Below are positions 1 through 7,890 of a stretch of DNA of 17,629 nt, one piece after another. Both the position numbers and the translations under genes were made by a program. Numbering within the stretch: the stretch's first letter is position 1; the number at the start of each line of letters is the position of its first letter. The notes beneath the pieces were generated by a model. That model was not told the DNA's origin. It ran no database searches and saw nothing but the letters and a program-made list of their open reading frames with translations. Source of the DNA: CAYQSU01 sp964420325 (lineage in GTDB: Bacteria; Pseudomonadota; Alphaproteobacteria; Rhodospirillales; Defluviicoccaceae); the NCBI GenBank assembly GCA_964420325.1, contig CAYQSU010000068.1, positions 1 through 17,629 on the forward strand, given 5' to 3'.

Positions 1-364
1 ACGACCGCGGCCGCACAGCCACTATCCTATCAGCATGCAGTAGATCCAGTCCCCTGACTAAACGGTTACCACCTCGTGACGGGCGGGACCGAGGCTTCGC
101 GCCCGGCCTTCGCCGGGTTTCGGCCGATCTTCGACTTTTCGCCGGAGGGGAGCGTCCTCCGACTAGGCGCGGCCTGAGAGAGCGGCTAGTATGGCGCGCG
201 AACGGACCGGGCCGCGGCGCCGCCCCGTCGGCGCTCGACGTCCGGCGGGACCGGCACGGCACGATCGGCCGCCTATCTCCCGAGGGACACTCAAGCGGGA
301 TCATGGATCGACACGTCCAAGACGGCAGCCGAACGCGTGACCGACAGTCAACCGGAGGCGGACA
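1..364. other. Intergenic region upstream of gpmI, no gene recognised
   Basis: I see no convincing coding sequence here: all frames are broken by stops or lack the codon bias of the neighbours. I see no tRNA cloverleaf and no rRNA sequence. The only notable structure is a 6-bp perfect GC hairpin (102-107 pairing with 112-117, loop CTTC) followed by three T, which could be a weak terminator for a + strand gene left of the window. A TAGTAT hexamer at 187-192 resembles a -10 box but has no -35 partner at the right distance. A promoter for gpmI is expected in this stretch, but I cannot place it. Confidence 0.5.
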
Positions 365-2011
<1,647 letters not shown>

Positions 2012-2042
2012 CCTTGGACCGTGCCCGCGGCCGCGAGAGACC

Positions 2043-2060
2043 GGGCGAGCCGGTTCGCCC
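2043..2060 (+). terminator. Possible terminator hairpin after gpmI
   Basis: A perfect 6-bp stem (GGGCGA at 2043-2048 with TCGCCC at 2055-2060) with a 6-nt loop lies 31 nt after the gpmI stop and is followed by CGTTT. The T tract is short, so it would be a weak intrinsic terminator, but it sits just before a promoter-like pair. That fits a transcription-unit boundary. Confidence 0.4.
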
Positions 2061-2063
2061 CGT

Positions 2064-2092
2064 TTGAAGCCCGAGCGAGAACCCGCTAGACT
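2064..2092 (+). promoter_or_regulatory. Sigma70-like promoter for envC-ctpA
   Basis: TTGAAG (2064-2069) and TAGACT (2087-2092) are separated by exactly 17 nt. Each matches the -35/-10 consensus at four of six positions, and the form resembles the alphaproteobacterial CTTGAC-N17-CTATAT pattern. Transcription would begin near 2099-2100. Support is sequence similarity plus placement right after the gpmI hairpin. Confidence 0.4.
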
Positions 2093-2308
2093 CGCCGGGC
2101 AGTGTTTGCGGCGCCCGGCTCCGGCCGGCGGCCTGATCGTGGTGGGCCAACGCTTGAAGATCGACGTCGCCCGCACCTCGGTGGCCAAGCTGGCGGTGCA
2201 TGCCCCGTCGGTCCCTTGCGGCGAGACGGAACGGGTGCGGCCACCGGTCGCGCGCCCCGGGCGGCCCAAGAGGGGTCCTCGCCGCTTCCTTCGTGCGGGA
2301 CGCTGAGC
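2093..2308 (+). other. Leader region ahead of envC with a possible small ORF
   Basis: About 210 nt between the proposed transcription start and the chosen envC start. No riboswitch fold is recognised. A 55-codon frame begins at GTG 2139 and ends at TGA 2304-2306, two bases before the envC GTG. Its first ~30 codons mostly end in G or C, like real genes here, but it has no clear ribosome binding site and no recognised similarity. The envC frame extended upstream to GTG 2102 has many A/T-ending codons and a Gly/Pro/Arg-rich product, so it looks non-coding. Confidence 0.35.
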
Positions 2309-3520
2309 GTGCGGTCGAGCCCTTGGGCGACCGCCGGCGTCGTCGGTGCGCTCCTCTTGCTGGAGATCGGATCGGCGCCGCCATGCGACGCCGCCGACAC
2401 CGGCGAGACGCCCGGCGCCAGAGGCCGCCTCGAGCGCCTCGAGCGCGAGGCGGCGGCGGAACGGTCGCGCAGCCTGGAGCTGGCTCGGGACGCTCGCGGG
2501 CTTGCCCACCAGGTCGGCAGCGTGCGCGCCGAAATCACTTCGGTTTCCGAGGCGATGGCTCGGCAGGAGCAACAGATCGCCGATCTCGAGGGCCAGCTGC
2601 ACGTGCTGGCGGCGACCGAGCGATCGCTGGCCGCTCGCTTCGCCGAGAAGCGTAGCCGGACGGCGAGCGTGCTGGCGGCGATGCAGAGGCTGTCCCGCGT
2701 GCCGCCTTCGGCCATCCTCGTGCAGCCGGGCCAGCCCGTGGACACCGTTCGTGCCGGCCGCGTGCTCGGCCGCGTCCTCGAGCATCTGCGCCAGCAGTCG
2801 GAGCTGCTGTGGATCGAGCTGACCAACCTGGCGGACGTGCGGCGGAGAATTGGCGAGCACCGCGCCGAGCTGGCCCAGGCCACGGCGCGACTGGGCGCCG
2901 AACGCAGCCGCCTCGAGCGCCTGCTCGCCGAGAGCGGCGAGCTCGAGACGGCGGTCGCCGAGGAGGGCCGAATGGCCGCCCGCCGCGCCCAGCGCCTGGC
3001 GCAGGAGGCGCTTGACCTGAAACAGCTGCTGAGCGGTCTGGAGCGCGAGCGGGTTCTGGCGCCGTCCCTTCCGCCTCCCCCCGCAGCGGCAACGGCGAAG
3101 GCTCCGGTTGCGGCCGCACGCCAGGGCGGCGTTGCGGCCCTGCCGGCCGGGGGCCGGATCGTCGCCCGCTACGGCGAGCTCATGGACGGCGGCTCGACCA
3201 GTAAGGGCATCACCATCGAGACGGCCGCGGGCTCGCCCGTGGTCGCGCCGGCAACGGGGCGCGTCGCCTTCGCCGGTCCCTTCCGCGGCTACGGGCTGCT
3301 CTTGATCGTGGAACACGGCCACGGATATCATAGCTTGATGACAGGACTTGCCCGCATCGATCCGGTCATCGGACAGTGGATCGTCACTGGCGAGCCGATC
3401 GGCGTGACGGATCGCCCCGCGGATGGCAGGCCGGGCCTTTACCTCGAACTTCGCCACAACGGTCGACCCATCGATCCCCTGCCCTGGCTGGCGGCAGGCA
3501 ACGGAAAGGTAAGCGGATGA
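2309..3520 (+). CDS. envC: EnvC-like murein hydrolase activator (degenerate M23/LytM)
   Basis: Periplasmic regulator expected to activate peptidoglycan amidases during cell separation. Taking GTG 2309 gives 403 residues: a signal peptide (hydrophobic 9-20, likely cleavage near ACD-A28), long charged coiled coil of about 38-250, a Pro/Ala linker at 251-280 and a LytM/M23 domain at about 281-395. In that domain the usual first zinc motif HxxxD is replaced by S..GITIET (297-305) and the final HxH by YLELRH (378-383), while H341 of the third motif is kept. It should therefore not cut peptidoglycan itself, as in E. coli EnvC. The stop overlaps the ctpA start (ATGA), so the two are translationally coupled. 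The start is uncertain: no good ribosome binding site precedes 2309. GTG 2102 would add 69 residues of unlikely composition and bury the signal peptide. Confidence 0.88.
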   Translation: MRSSPWATAGVVGALLLLEIGSAPPCDAADTGETPGARGRLERLEREAAAERSRSLELARDARGLAHQVGSVRAEITSVSEAMARQEQQIADLEGQLHVLAATERSLAARFAEKRSRTASVLAAMQRLSRVPPSAILVQPGQPVDTVRAGRVLGRVLEHLRQQSELLWIELTNLADVRRRIGEHRAELAQATARLGAERSRLERLLAESGELETAVAEEGRMAARRAQRLAQEALDLKQLLSGLERERVLAPSLPPPPAAATAKAPVAAARQGGVAALPAGGRIVARYGELMDGGSTSKGITIETAAGSPVVAPATGRVAFAGPFRGYGLLLIVEHGHGYHSLMTGLARIDPVIGQWIVTGEPIGVTDRPADGRPGLYLELRHNGRPIDPLPWLAAGNGKVSG

Positions 3521-4845
3521 ACCTTCGGATACTGGGTGTTGGTCTGGCTGTCGCGCTCCTCGCGTTCCAGCCTCTCAGCGCGGCGGAGAAGGGCGAAGGC
3601 GGCGCCGATACCTATCGGCTGCTCAACCTGTTCGGAGACGTGTTCGAGCGGGTGCGGGCGGACTATGTGGAACAGACCACCGACAAGAAGCTGATCGAGG
3701 CGGCCATCAGCGGCATGCTGACGTCCCTAGATCCTCATTCCGGTTACCTCAACTCCGACAGCTACCGCGAGATGCAGGTGCAGACCAAGGGCGAGTTCGG
3801 CGGCCTCGGCATCGAGGTGACCATGGAGGACGGCTTCGTCAAGGTGGTGTCGCCGATCGACGACACGCCGGCATACCGCGCGGGCCTCGAGCCGGGCGAT
3901 CTCATCAGCCACCTCGACGGCGAGCCGGTCATCGGCCTGACGCTGGCGGAGGCCGTCGAGAAGATGCGCGGGCGCGTCGGCTCGGCCATCCGCCTGACCG
4001 TCCGCCGCGAAGGCCGCGAGCCCTTCGAGGTCGCCATCACCCGGGCGGTGATCAAGATCCGCTCGGTCCGCTCCCGCCTCGAGGAAAAGGTCGGCTACAT
4101 CCGGATCAGCTCCTTCAACGAGCAGGCCGACCAGGGTGTCGCCGAGGCGGTCACCAAGCTTCAGGATCAGGCCGGCGGGCAGCTGCAAGGCATCGTGCTC
4201 GACCTCCGCAACAACCCGGGCGGCCTCCTTTCCCAAGCCGTCGCGGTCGCCGATGCGTTTCTCGAACGGGGCGAGATCGTCTCGACCAGCGCGCGCAAGC
4301 CCGAGGACGTGCAGCGGTTCAATGCCCGGCCCGGCGATCTGGCCAACGGCCTGCCGATCGTGGTCCTCATCAACACCGGCTCGGCCTCCGCGTCGGAGAT
4401 CGTCGCCGGCGCGCTCCAGGATCACCGGCGTGCCATCGTTCTCGGCACCAAGTCCTTCGGCAAGGGGTCGGTGCAGACGATCATTCCGCTTTCCGGCTAC
4501 GGCGCCATTCGGCTGACGACGGCCCGCTACTACACGCCTTCCGGCCGGTCGATCCAGGCCGTCGGCATCGAGCCGGACATCGCCGTCGAGCAGGCCCGCA
4601 TCGAGTCGGTCGGTCAGACCGAGGCACGCCGCGAGTCGGACCTCCGCGGCGCTTTGGACCGTGACAAGAACGGCGGCAAGGCGATCGAGCCGGAGCCGGA
4701 CCGCGACGGCAGAACCGAGCCGGAAGGCACCGACGGCCCAGCGCCGCCGCCGTCTGCACGCGAGGACTACCAGCTCGTGCGCGCGCTCGATCTGATCCGC
4801 GGGATCTCGCTTTACGCCGAGCACATGCCGGCCAGCGGCCGGTAG
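3517..4845 (+). CDS. ctpA: CtpA-type carboxyl-terminal processing protease (S41)
   Basis: Periplasmic serine protease that trims or degrades envelope proteins from the C-terminus. The 442-residue product has a signal peptide (hydrophobic 4-20, cleavage near LSA-A), an N-terminal helical region with the LDPHSGYL motif (71-78), a PDZ domain at about 90-170 containing GGLGIE, and the S41 core. The catalytic Ser/Lys dyad is S291 in GSASASE and K316 in GKGSVQ, with Q320 four residues on, the spacing of E. coli Prc (S430/K455/Q459). A charged Pro/Glu-rich tail segment covers about 380-415. ATG 3517 overlaps the envC stop and is preceded by GGAAAGG at 3503-3509, which supports this start. An EnvC gene followed by ctpA is a common alphaproteobacterial pairing, in line with a role in peptidoglycan hydrolase control. 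The substrate is unknown here. Confidence 0.95.
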   Translation: MNLRILGVGLAVALLAFQPLSAAEKGEGGADTYRLLNLFGDVFERVRADYVEQTTDKKLIEAAISGMLTSLDPHSGYLNSDSYREMQVQTKGEFGGLGIEVTMEDGFVKVVSPIDDTPAYRAGLEPGDLISHLDGEPVIGLTLAEAVEKMRGRVGSAIRLTVRREGREPFEVAITRAVIKIRSVRSRLEEKVGYIRISSFNEQADQGVAEAVTKLQDQAGGQLQGIVLDLRNNPGGLLSQAVAVADAFLERGEIVSTSARKPEDVQRFNARPGDLANGLPIVVLINTGSASASEIVAGALQDHRRAIVLGTKSFGKGSVQTIIPLSGYGAIRLTTARYYTPSGRSIQAVGIEPDIAVEQARIESVGQTEARRESDLRGALDRDKNGGKAIEPEPDRDGRTEPEGTDGPAPPPSAREDYQLVRALDLIRGISLYAEHMPASGR

Positions 4846-4958
4846 ATGCAGGGCGCAGCGGCGGCGCCCCCGCCCCTGCCCTCGGGCGTCGATGCCAGGT
4901 CGTCAGGCCCCGGTCCGCGACACCGCCGGACGCGGCCTCGGCGGCGCCTGATCGCGAC

Positions 4959-6092
4959 ATGACATCGCGCCGAAGCGGCATCGACCCCGCCGATCAAGGG
5001 CGGCCCGACGGGGCGGAGCGACCCTTGGCCGGGCGCGCGCCCTGGGCGCTGGCCGCCGTGCTCGGCGCCGGCGCCGTCGCCGTCCTGGCGGTGGCGGTGA
5101 TCTCGTCGGTCGACGAGGACGAGGCGGCCGGTCGGGACGCCCCGATCGCCGTCGTCGAGGTCCCCGAGCGCGGCGCCGCGGAAGAGACGAGCGGGGCTGC
5201 CGTCGGCGACGACGCCGACGGGCCCCCCGAAAGCGCTCCGCCCGCGATGCCGGCCGCCACCGGGACAGCGGACCCCCCGCCCGGGGAGCGCCTGCCGGTG
5301 ACCGATCCGGCGCTCACCGAGAAGGGTTCGACGGGACCGCTGCCGAAGGTCGCAGACGATGGGAGTCGGCCGTGGCAGACCTATGCCAGGCCGTTCGACG
5401 GGCGTGACGATCGGCCGCGGGTGGCGGTGATCGTCACCGATCTCGGCCTCGGCGCCAAGGCGACGAGGACGGCGATCGCCGCCCTTCCCGGCGCGATGAC
5501 ACTGGCGTTCAGCCCCTATGCCGCCGACATCGACGGTTGGGCGCGCCAGGCCAGGGAGCGAGGGCATGAGATCCTGCTCGCGTTGCCCATGGAGAGCGGA
5601 GCGTTCCCCTACCGCGATCCGGGTCCGGCGGCGCTGCTCGCCTCGCTCCCGCCCGAGGACAACGTCGGCCGGCTGCGGGGAGTCCTTGGCCGGACGAGCG
5701 GGTACGTCGGCGTCATCAGCGCCTCAGAAACCCCGCTCGAGGCGGATGCCGACGGCATCCGTCCGATTCTGGAGGAGATCCGCCAGCGCGGGCTGATGTA
5801 TGTCGACGGCCACCGCCTGGAGGTCGACGTCGTTGCGACCATCGCCGCGGAGCTCGGCCTGCCGCAGGTTGTCGTCAATCTCGTCATCGACGAGGAGCCG
5901 ACCGGCGCGGCGATCGACCTCGCCCTCGCCCGCCTCGAAACCATCGCCAGCGAGCGCGCCGTCGCCGTCGGCCTCGCCCGGCCGTATCCGGTCAGCATCA
6001 AACGCCTGGCCGCCTGGGCGGGAGAGGTCGAAAGGCGCAACCTGGTTCTGGCGCCGGTGTCCGCCGCCGCCGGCCGCCAGCTCGGCCCGTGA
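4959..6092 (+). CDS. Divergent polysaccharide deacetylase family protein, membrane-anchored, probably inactive
   Basis: Family PF04748 (YibQ type). The 377-residue protein has a short cytoplasmic N-terminus, one transmembrane segment (about 29-50), an acidic Pro/Ala-rich linker (51-150) and the deacetylase-like domain (153-372) in the periplasm. Family landmarks are recognisable: VIVTDLGL (157-164, usually IDDLG), GHEILLALPME (202-212), GYVGV (248-252), the D283 region and PYP near 342-344. However, the family's NNHMGS is ISASET here (253-258) and GHP is LARP (339-342), so the His residues thought to bind metal are missing. I infer a non-catalytic or altered role. It follows ctpA by 113 nt and overlaps rppH by TGATG. 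ATG 4959 lacks a strong ribosome binding site but is the only sensible start before the membrane segment. Confidence 0.88.
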   Translation: MTSRRSGIDPADQGRPDGAERPLAGRAPWALAAVLGAGAVAVLAVAVISSVDEDEAAGRDAPIAVVEVPERGAAEETSGAAVGDDADGPPESAPPAMPAATGTADPPPGERLPVTDPALTEKGSTGPLPKVADDGSRPWQTYARPFDGRDDRPRVAVIVTDLGLGAKATRTAIAALPGAMTLAFSPYAADIDGWARQARERGHEILLALPMESGAFPYRDPGPAALLASLPPEDNVGRLRGVLGRTSGYVGVISASETPLEADADGIRPILEEIRQRGLMYVDGHRLEVDVVATIAAELGLPQVVVNLVIDEEPTGAAIDLALARLETIASERAVAVGLARPYPVSIKRLAAWAGEVERRNLVLAPVSAAAGRQLGP

Positions 6093-6589
6093 TGGCGAGC
6101 TCGGGGCGGGAGCGCCCCTATCGCAAGGGCGTCGGCGCGGTCGTGTTCGATGCCGCCGGCCGGGTTCTGGTGGCACGCCGGACCGACACACCGGGCGCTT
6201 GGCAGCTTCCGCAGGGTGGCACCAAGGCGGGAGAGAAGCCCAGCCGGGCGATCCGACGCGAGCTCGCCGAGGAGCTGGGCACCGACCGCTTCGAGATCGT
6301 CGCGCGATCGTCCCGGTGGCTCCGCTACGATCTGCCGGAGGAGCTCGCCGCCACCGTCTGGGGCGGCCGTTATCGCGGGCAGGAGCAGCGGTGGTTCGCC
6401 GTGCGGTTCACCGGCCGCGACGCCGACATCGACGTCCGCCAGGGCGACGACCCGGAGTTCGACGCCTGGCGCTGGATCGAGCTCGCCGAGCTGCCGACCC
6501 TCGCCGTGTGGTTCAAGCGCCGTCTCTACGAGGAGATCGTTCGCGAGTTCGCCCATCTGACCGCCTCTTATGACAGCGGCCAGGCCTGA
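6092..6589 (+). CDS. rppH: RNA pyrophosphohydrolase (Nudix), RppH
   Basis: Removes pyrophosphate from the 5' end of transcripts, which opens them to RNase E decay; it also covers the older annotation of dinucleoside polyphosphate hydrolase. The 165-residue protein has a complete Nudix box, G42-x5-E48-x7-RELAEELG (56-63), with metal-binding E57, E60 and E61. RppH-type features are WQLPQGG (37-43), YDLPEEL (79-85), WGGRYRGQ (90-97) and EFDAWRW (122-128). ATG 6092 overlaps the stop of the preceding gene (TGATG); GTG 6089 directly before it would add one residue. No clear ribosome binding site, so coupling to the upstream gene is likely. The order ctpA-deacetylase-rppH is conserved in many Alphaproteobacteria. 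Confidence 0.95.
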   Translation: MASSGRERPYRKGVGAVVFDAAGRVLVARRTDTPGAWQLPQGGTKAGEKPSRAIRRELAEELGTDRFEIVARSSRWLRYDLPEELAATVWGGRYRGQEQRWFAVRFTGRDADIDVRQGDDPEFDAWRWIELAELPTLAVWFKRRLYEEIVREFAHLTASYDSGQA

Positions 6590-6628
6590 GGCCTTGAAAC
6601 GCAAGCGCCCTTCGGCCAGCTTGTGGCC

Positions 6629-7399
6629 ATGGACGACGGCACGCTCAAGACCGCGCTGGTGACCGGCGCCGCGCGCCGCATCGGTCGCGCCATCGCCCGC
6701 GACCTTGCCGGCAACGGTTGGGCGGTCGCCGTGCATTACAACACCTCGGCCGCCGACGCCGAGAGCCTGATCCGCGAGATCGAGAGCGGAGGCGGCCGGG
6801 CGATGGCGGCGGCCGCGGACCTCGGCCGCGAGGACGAGGCGGCAACCCTTGTCGACCGCGTGGTCGACGTGTTCGGTCCCGTCACCTGCCTCGTCAACAA
6901 CGCCTCGGTGTTCGAAAGCGACCGGCCCGAGACCGTCACCCGGGAGTCATGGGATCTGCATATGCAGGTCAACCTCAGGGCGCCGTTCGCCCTCACCCAG
7001 GGCTTCGTCCGCCACCTGCCGGCGGACCAGCGGGGCAACGTCGTCAACATCCTCGACCAACGGGTCTGGAACCTGACGCCGTTCTTCACCTCGTATACGG
7101 TCAGCAAGGCCGCGCTGTGGGCGCTGACGCAGACGCTGGCGATGGCGCTCGCTCCGCGTATCCGGGTGAATGCCGTCGGGCCGGGGCCGACGCTGCCGAG
7201 CTCGCGCCAGACGGCGGAGCAGTTCCGCCGCCAGTGGTCGTCGCTGCCGCTGGCGCGGCAGGTCGAGCCGCAGGAGATCTGCGATGCGGTGCGGTTCATC
7301 CTTGACGCCCCCTCGATGACGGGCCAGATGATCGCCATCGACGGCGGCCAGCATCTGGGCTGGGACCGCCTGCGGGCGAGCCGGGGGGCGGAGGAATGA
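6629..7399 (+). CDS. SDR family oxidoreductase, pteridine reductase (PTR1/FolM)-like
   Basis: NADPH-dependent short-chain reductase, probably acting on a pterin. In 256 residues it has the nucleotide-binding motif TGAARRIG (12-19), which fits the TGxxxRxG form of PTR1/FolM rather than the classical TGxxxGxG, then LVNNAS (88-93) and YTVSK with Y156 and K160. The residue 13 before the Tyr, normally catalytic Ser in SDRs, is D143; PTR1 has the same replacement (Asp181/Tyr194/Lys198). Its direct neighbour is folB, of dihydroneopterin metabolism, so dihydromonapterin or dihydropterin/dihydrofolate reduction is a good inference. The annotation as generic SDR is safe; the substrate is not proven. 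ATG 6629 is chosen; GTG 6623 in the same frame would add two residues and neither has a clear ribosome binding site. Confidence 0.88.
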   Translation: MDDGTLKTALVTGAARRIGRAIARDLAGNGWAVAVHYNTSAADAESLIREIESGGGRAMAAAADLGREDEAATLVDRVVDVFGPVTCLVNNASVFESDRPETVTRESWDLHMQVNLRAPFALTQGFVRHLPADQRGNVVNILDQRVWNLTPFFTSYTVSKAALWALTQTLAMALAPRIRVNAVGPGPTLPSSRQTAEQFRRQWSSLPLARQVEPQEICDAVRFILDAPSMTGQMIAIDGGQHLGWDRLRASRGAEE

Positions 7400-7433
7400 G
7401 CCCGATGCACCAGCACCGACCGACGTGCCGGCG

Positions 7434-7859
7434 ATGACCGCCGACAGCGCCCCGGCGCCCGTCATCCATCCGATCCCGATCGCCGATGCCCGCAACCGAC
7501 TGCGCCACGTCTTCATCCGCGATCTCGTTCTCGAGGGATCGATCGGCGTGCACCGCCACGAGCGCGTGCGCCCGCAGCGGGTGCGGATCAACCTCGATCT
7601 CGCCGTTCGCGACGAAGGCGCCAACCTCGACGACGAGCTCGACAACGTCGTCTGCTACGAGGCGATCGCGGAGGGCGTGCGCGCCATCGTCGCCAGCCGT
7701 CACATCAAGCTCGTCGAGACGCTGGCCGAGGAGATCGCCGCGATGGCGCTCGCGGACGCGCGGGTGCGCTCGGTCCGGGTGAGGGTCGAGAAGCTCGACA
7801 TCTTTCCCGACGCCGCCAGCGTCGGCGTCGAGATCGAGCGTTTCGCGACGGATCGTTGA
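7434..7859 (+). CDS. folB: Dihydroneopterin aldolase
   Basis: Cleaves 7,8-dihydroneopterin to 6-hydroxymethyl-dihydropterin and glycolaldehyde in folate synthesis. The 141-residue protein shows the family pattern: an N-terminal strand then LEGSIGVHRHER (33-44, with E43 near the pterin-binding position), the Asp/Glu-rich middle with VVCYE (72-76), LVETLAEEIA (93-102) and the C-terminal RVEKLDIFPDA (117-127) containing K120, the likely catalytic lysine. There are about 20 extra residues at the N-terminus compared with a typical 120-residue FolB. ATG 7434 is preferred; GTG 7425 would add three residues. No ribosome binding site lies close upstream; a 13-codon frame between the SDR and folB ends in an ATGA overlap with this start. 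Confidence 0.9.
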   Translation: MTADSAPAPVIHPIPIADARNRLRHVFIRDLVLEGSIGVHRHERVRPQRVRINLDLAVRDEGANLDDELDNVVCYEAIAEGVRAIVASRHIKLVETLAEEIAAMALADARVRSVRVRVEKLDIFPDAASVGVEIERFATDR

Positions 7860-7890
7860 CCCGCCCCGAGGCGCGGATCACATAAGCGGT

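Noticed and set aside
1..364. A tRNA or other RNA gene in the leading intergenic region
   Set aside because: No cloverleaf, no T-arm GTTCRA with matching stems and no rRNA-like sequence could be found.
2102..2308. N-terminal extension of EnvC from GTG 2102
   Set aside because: About a third of its codons end in A or T, unlike real genes here, the product is Gly/Pro/Arg-rich, and it would place the signal peptide 69 residues inside the protein.
2309..3520. Active M23 endopeptidase
   Set aside because: The HxxxD and HxH zinc-binding motifs are replaced, so the LytM domain should be an activator type rather than a peptidase.
3727..4824. 365-codon open frame on the - strand
   Set aside because: Antisense shadow of ctpA, which has a full PDZ-S41 structure.
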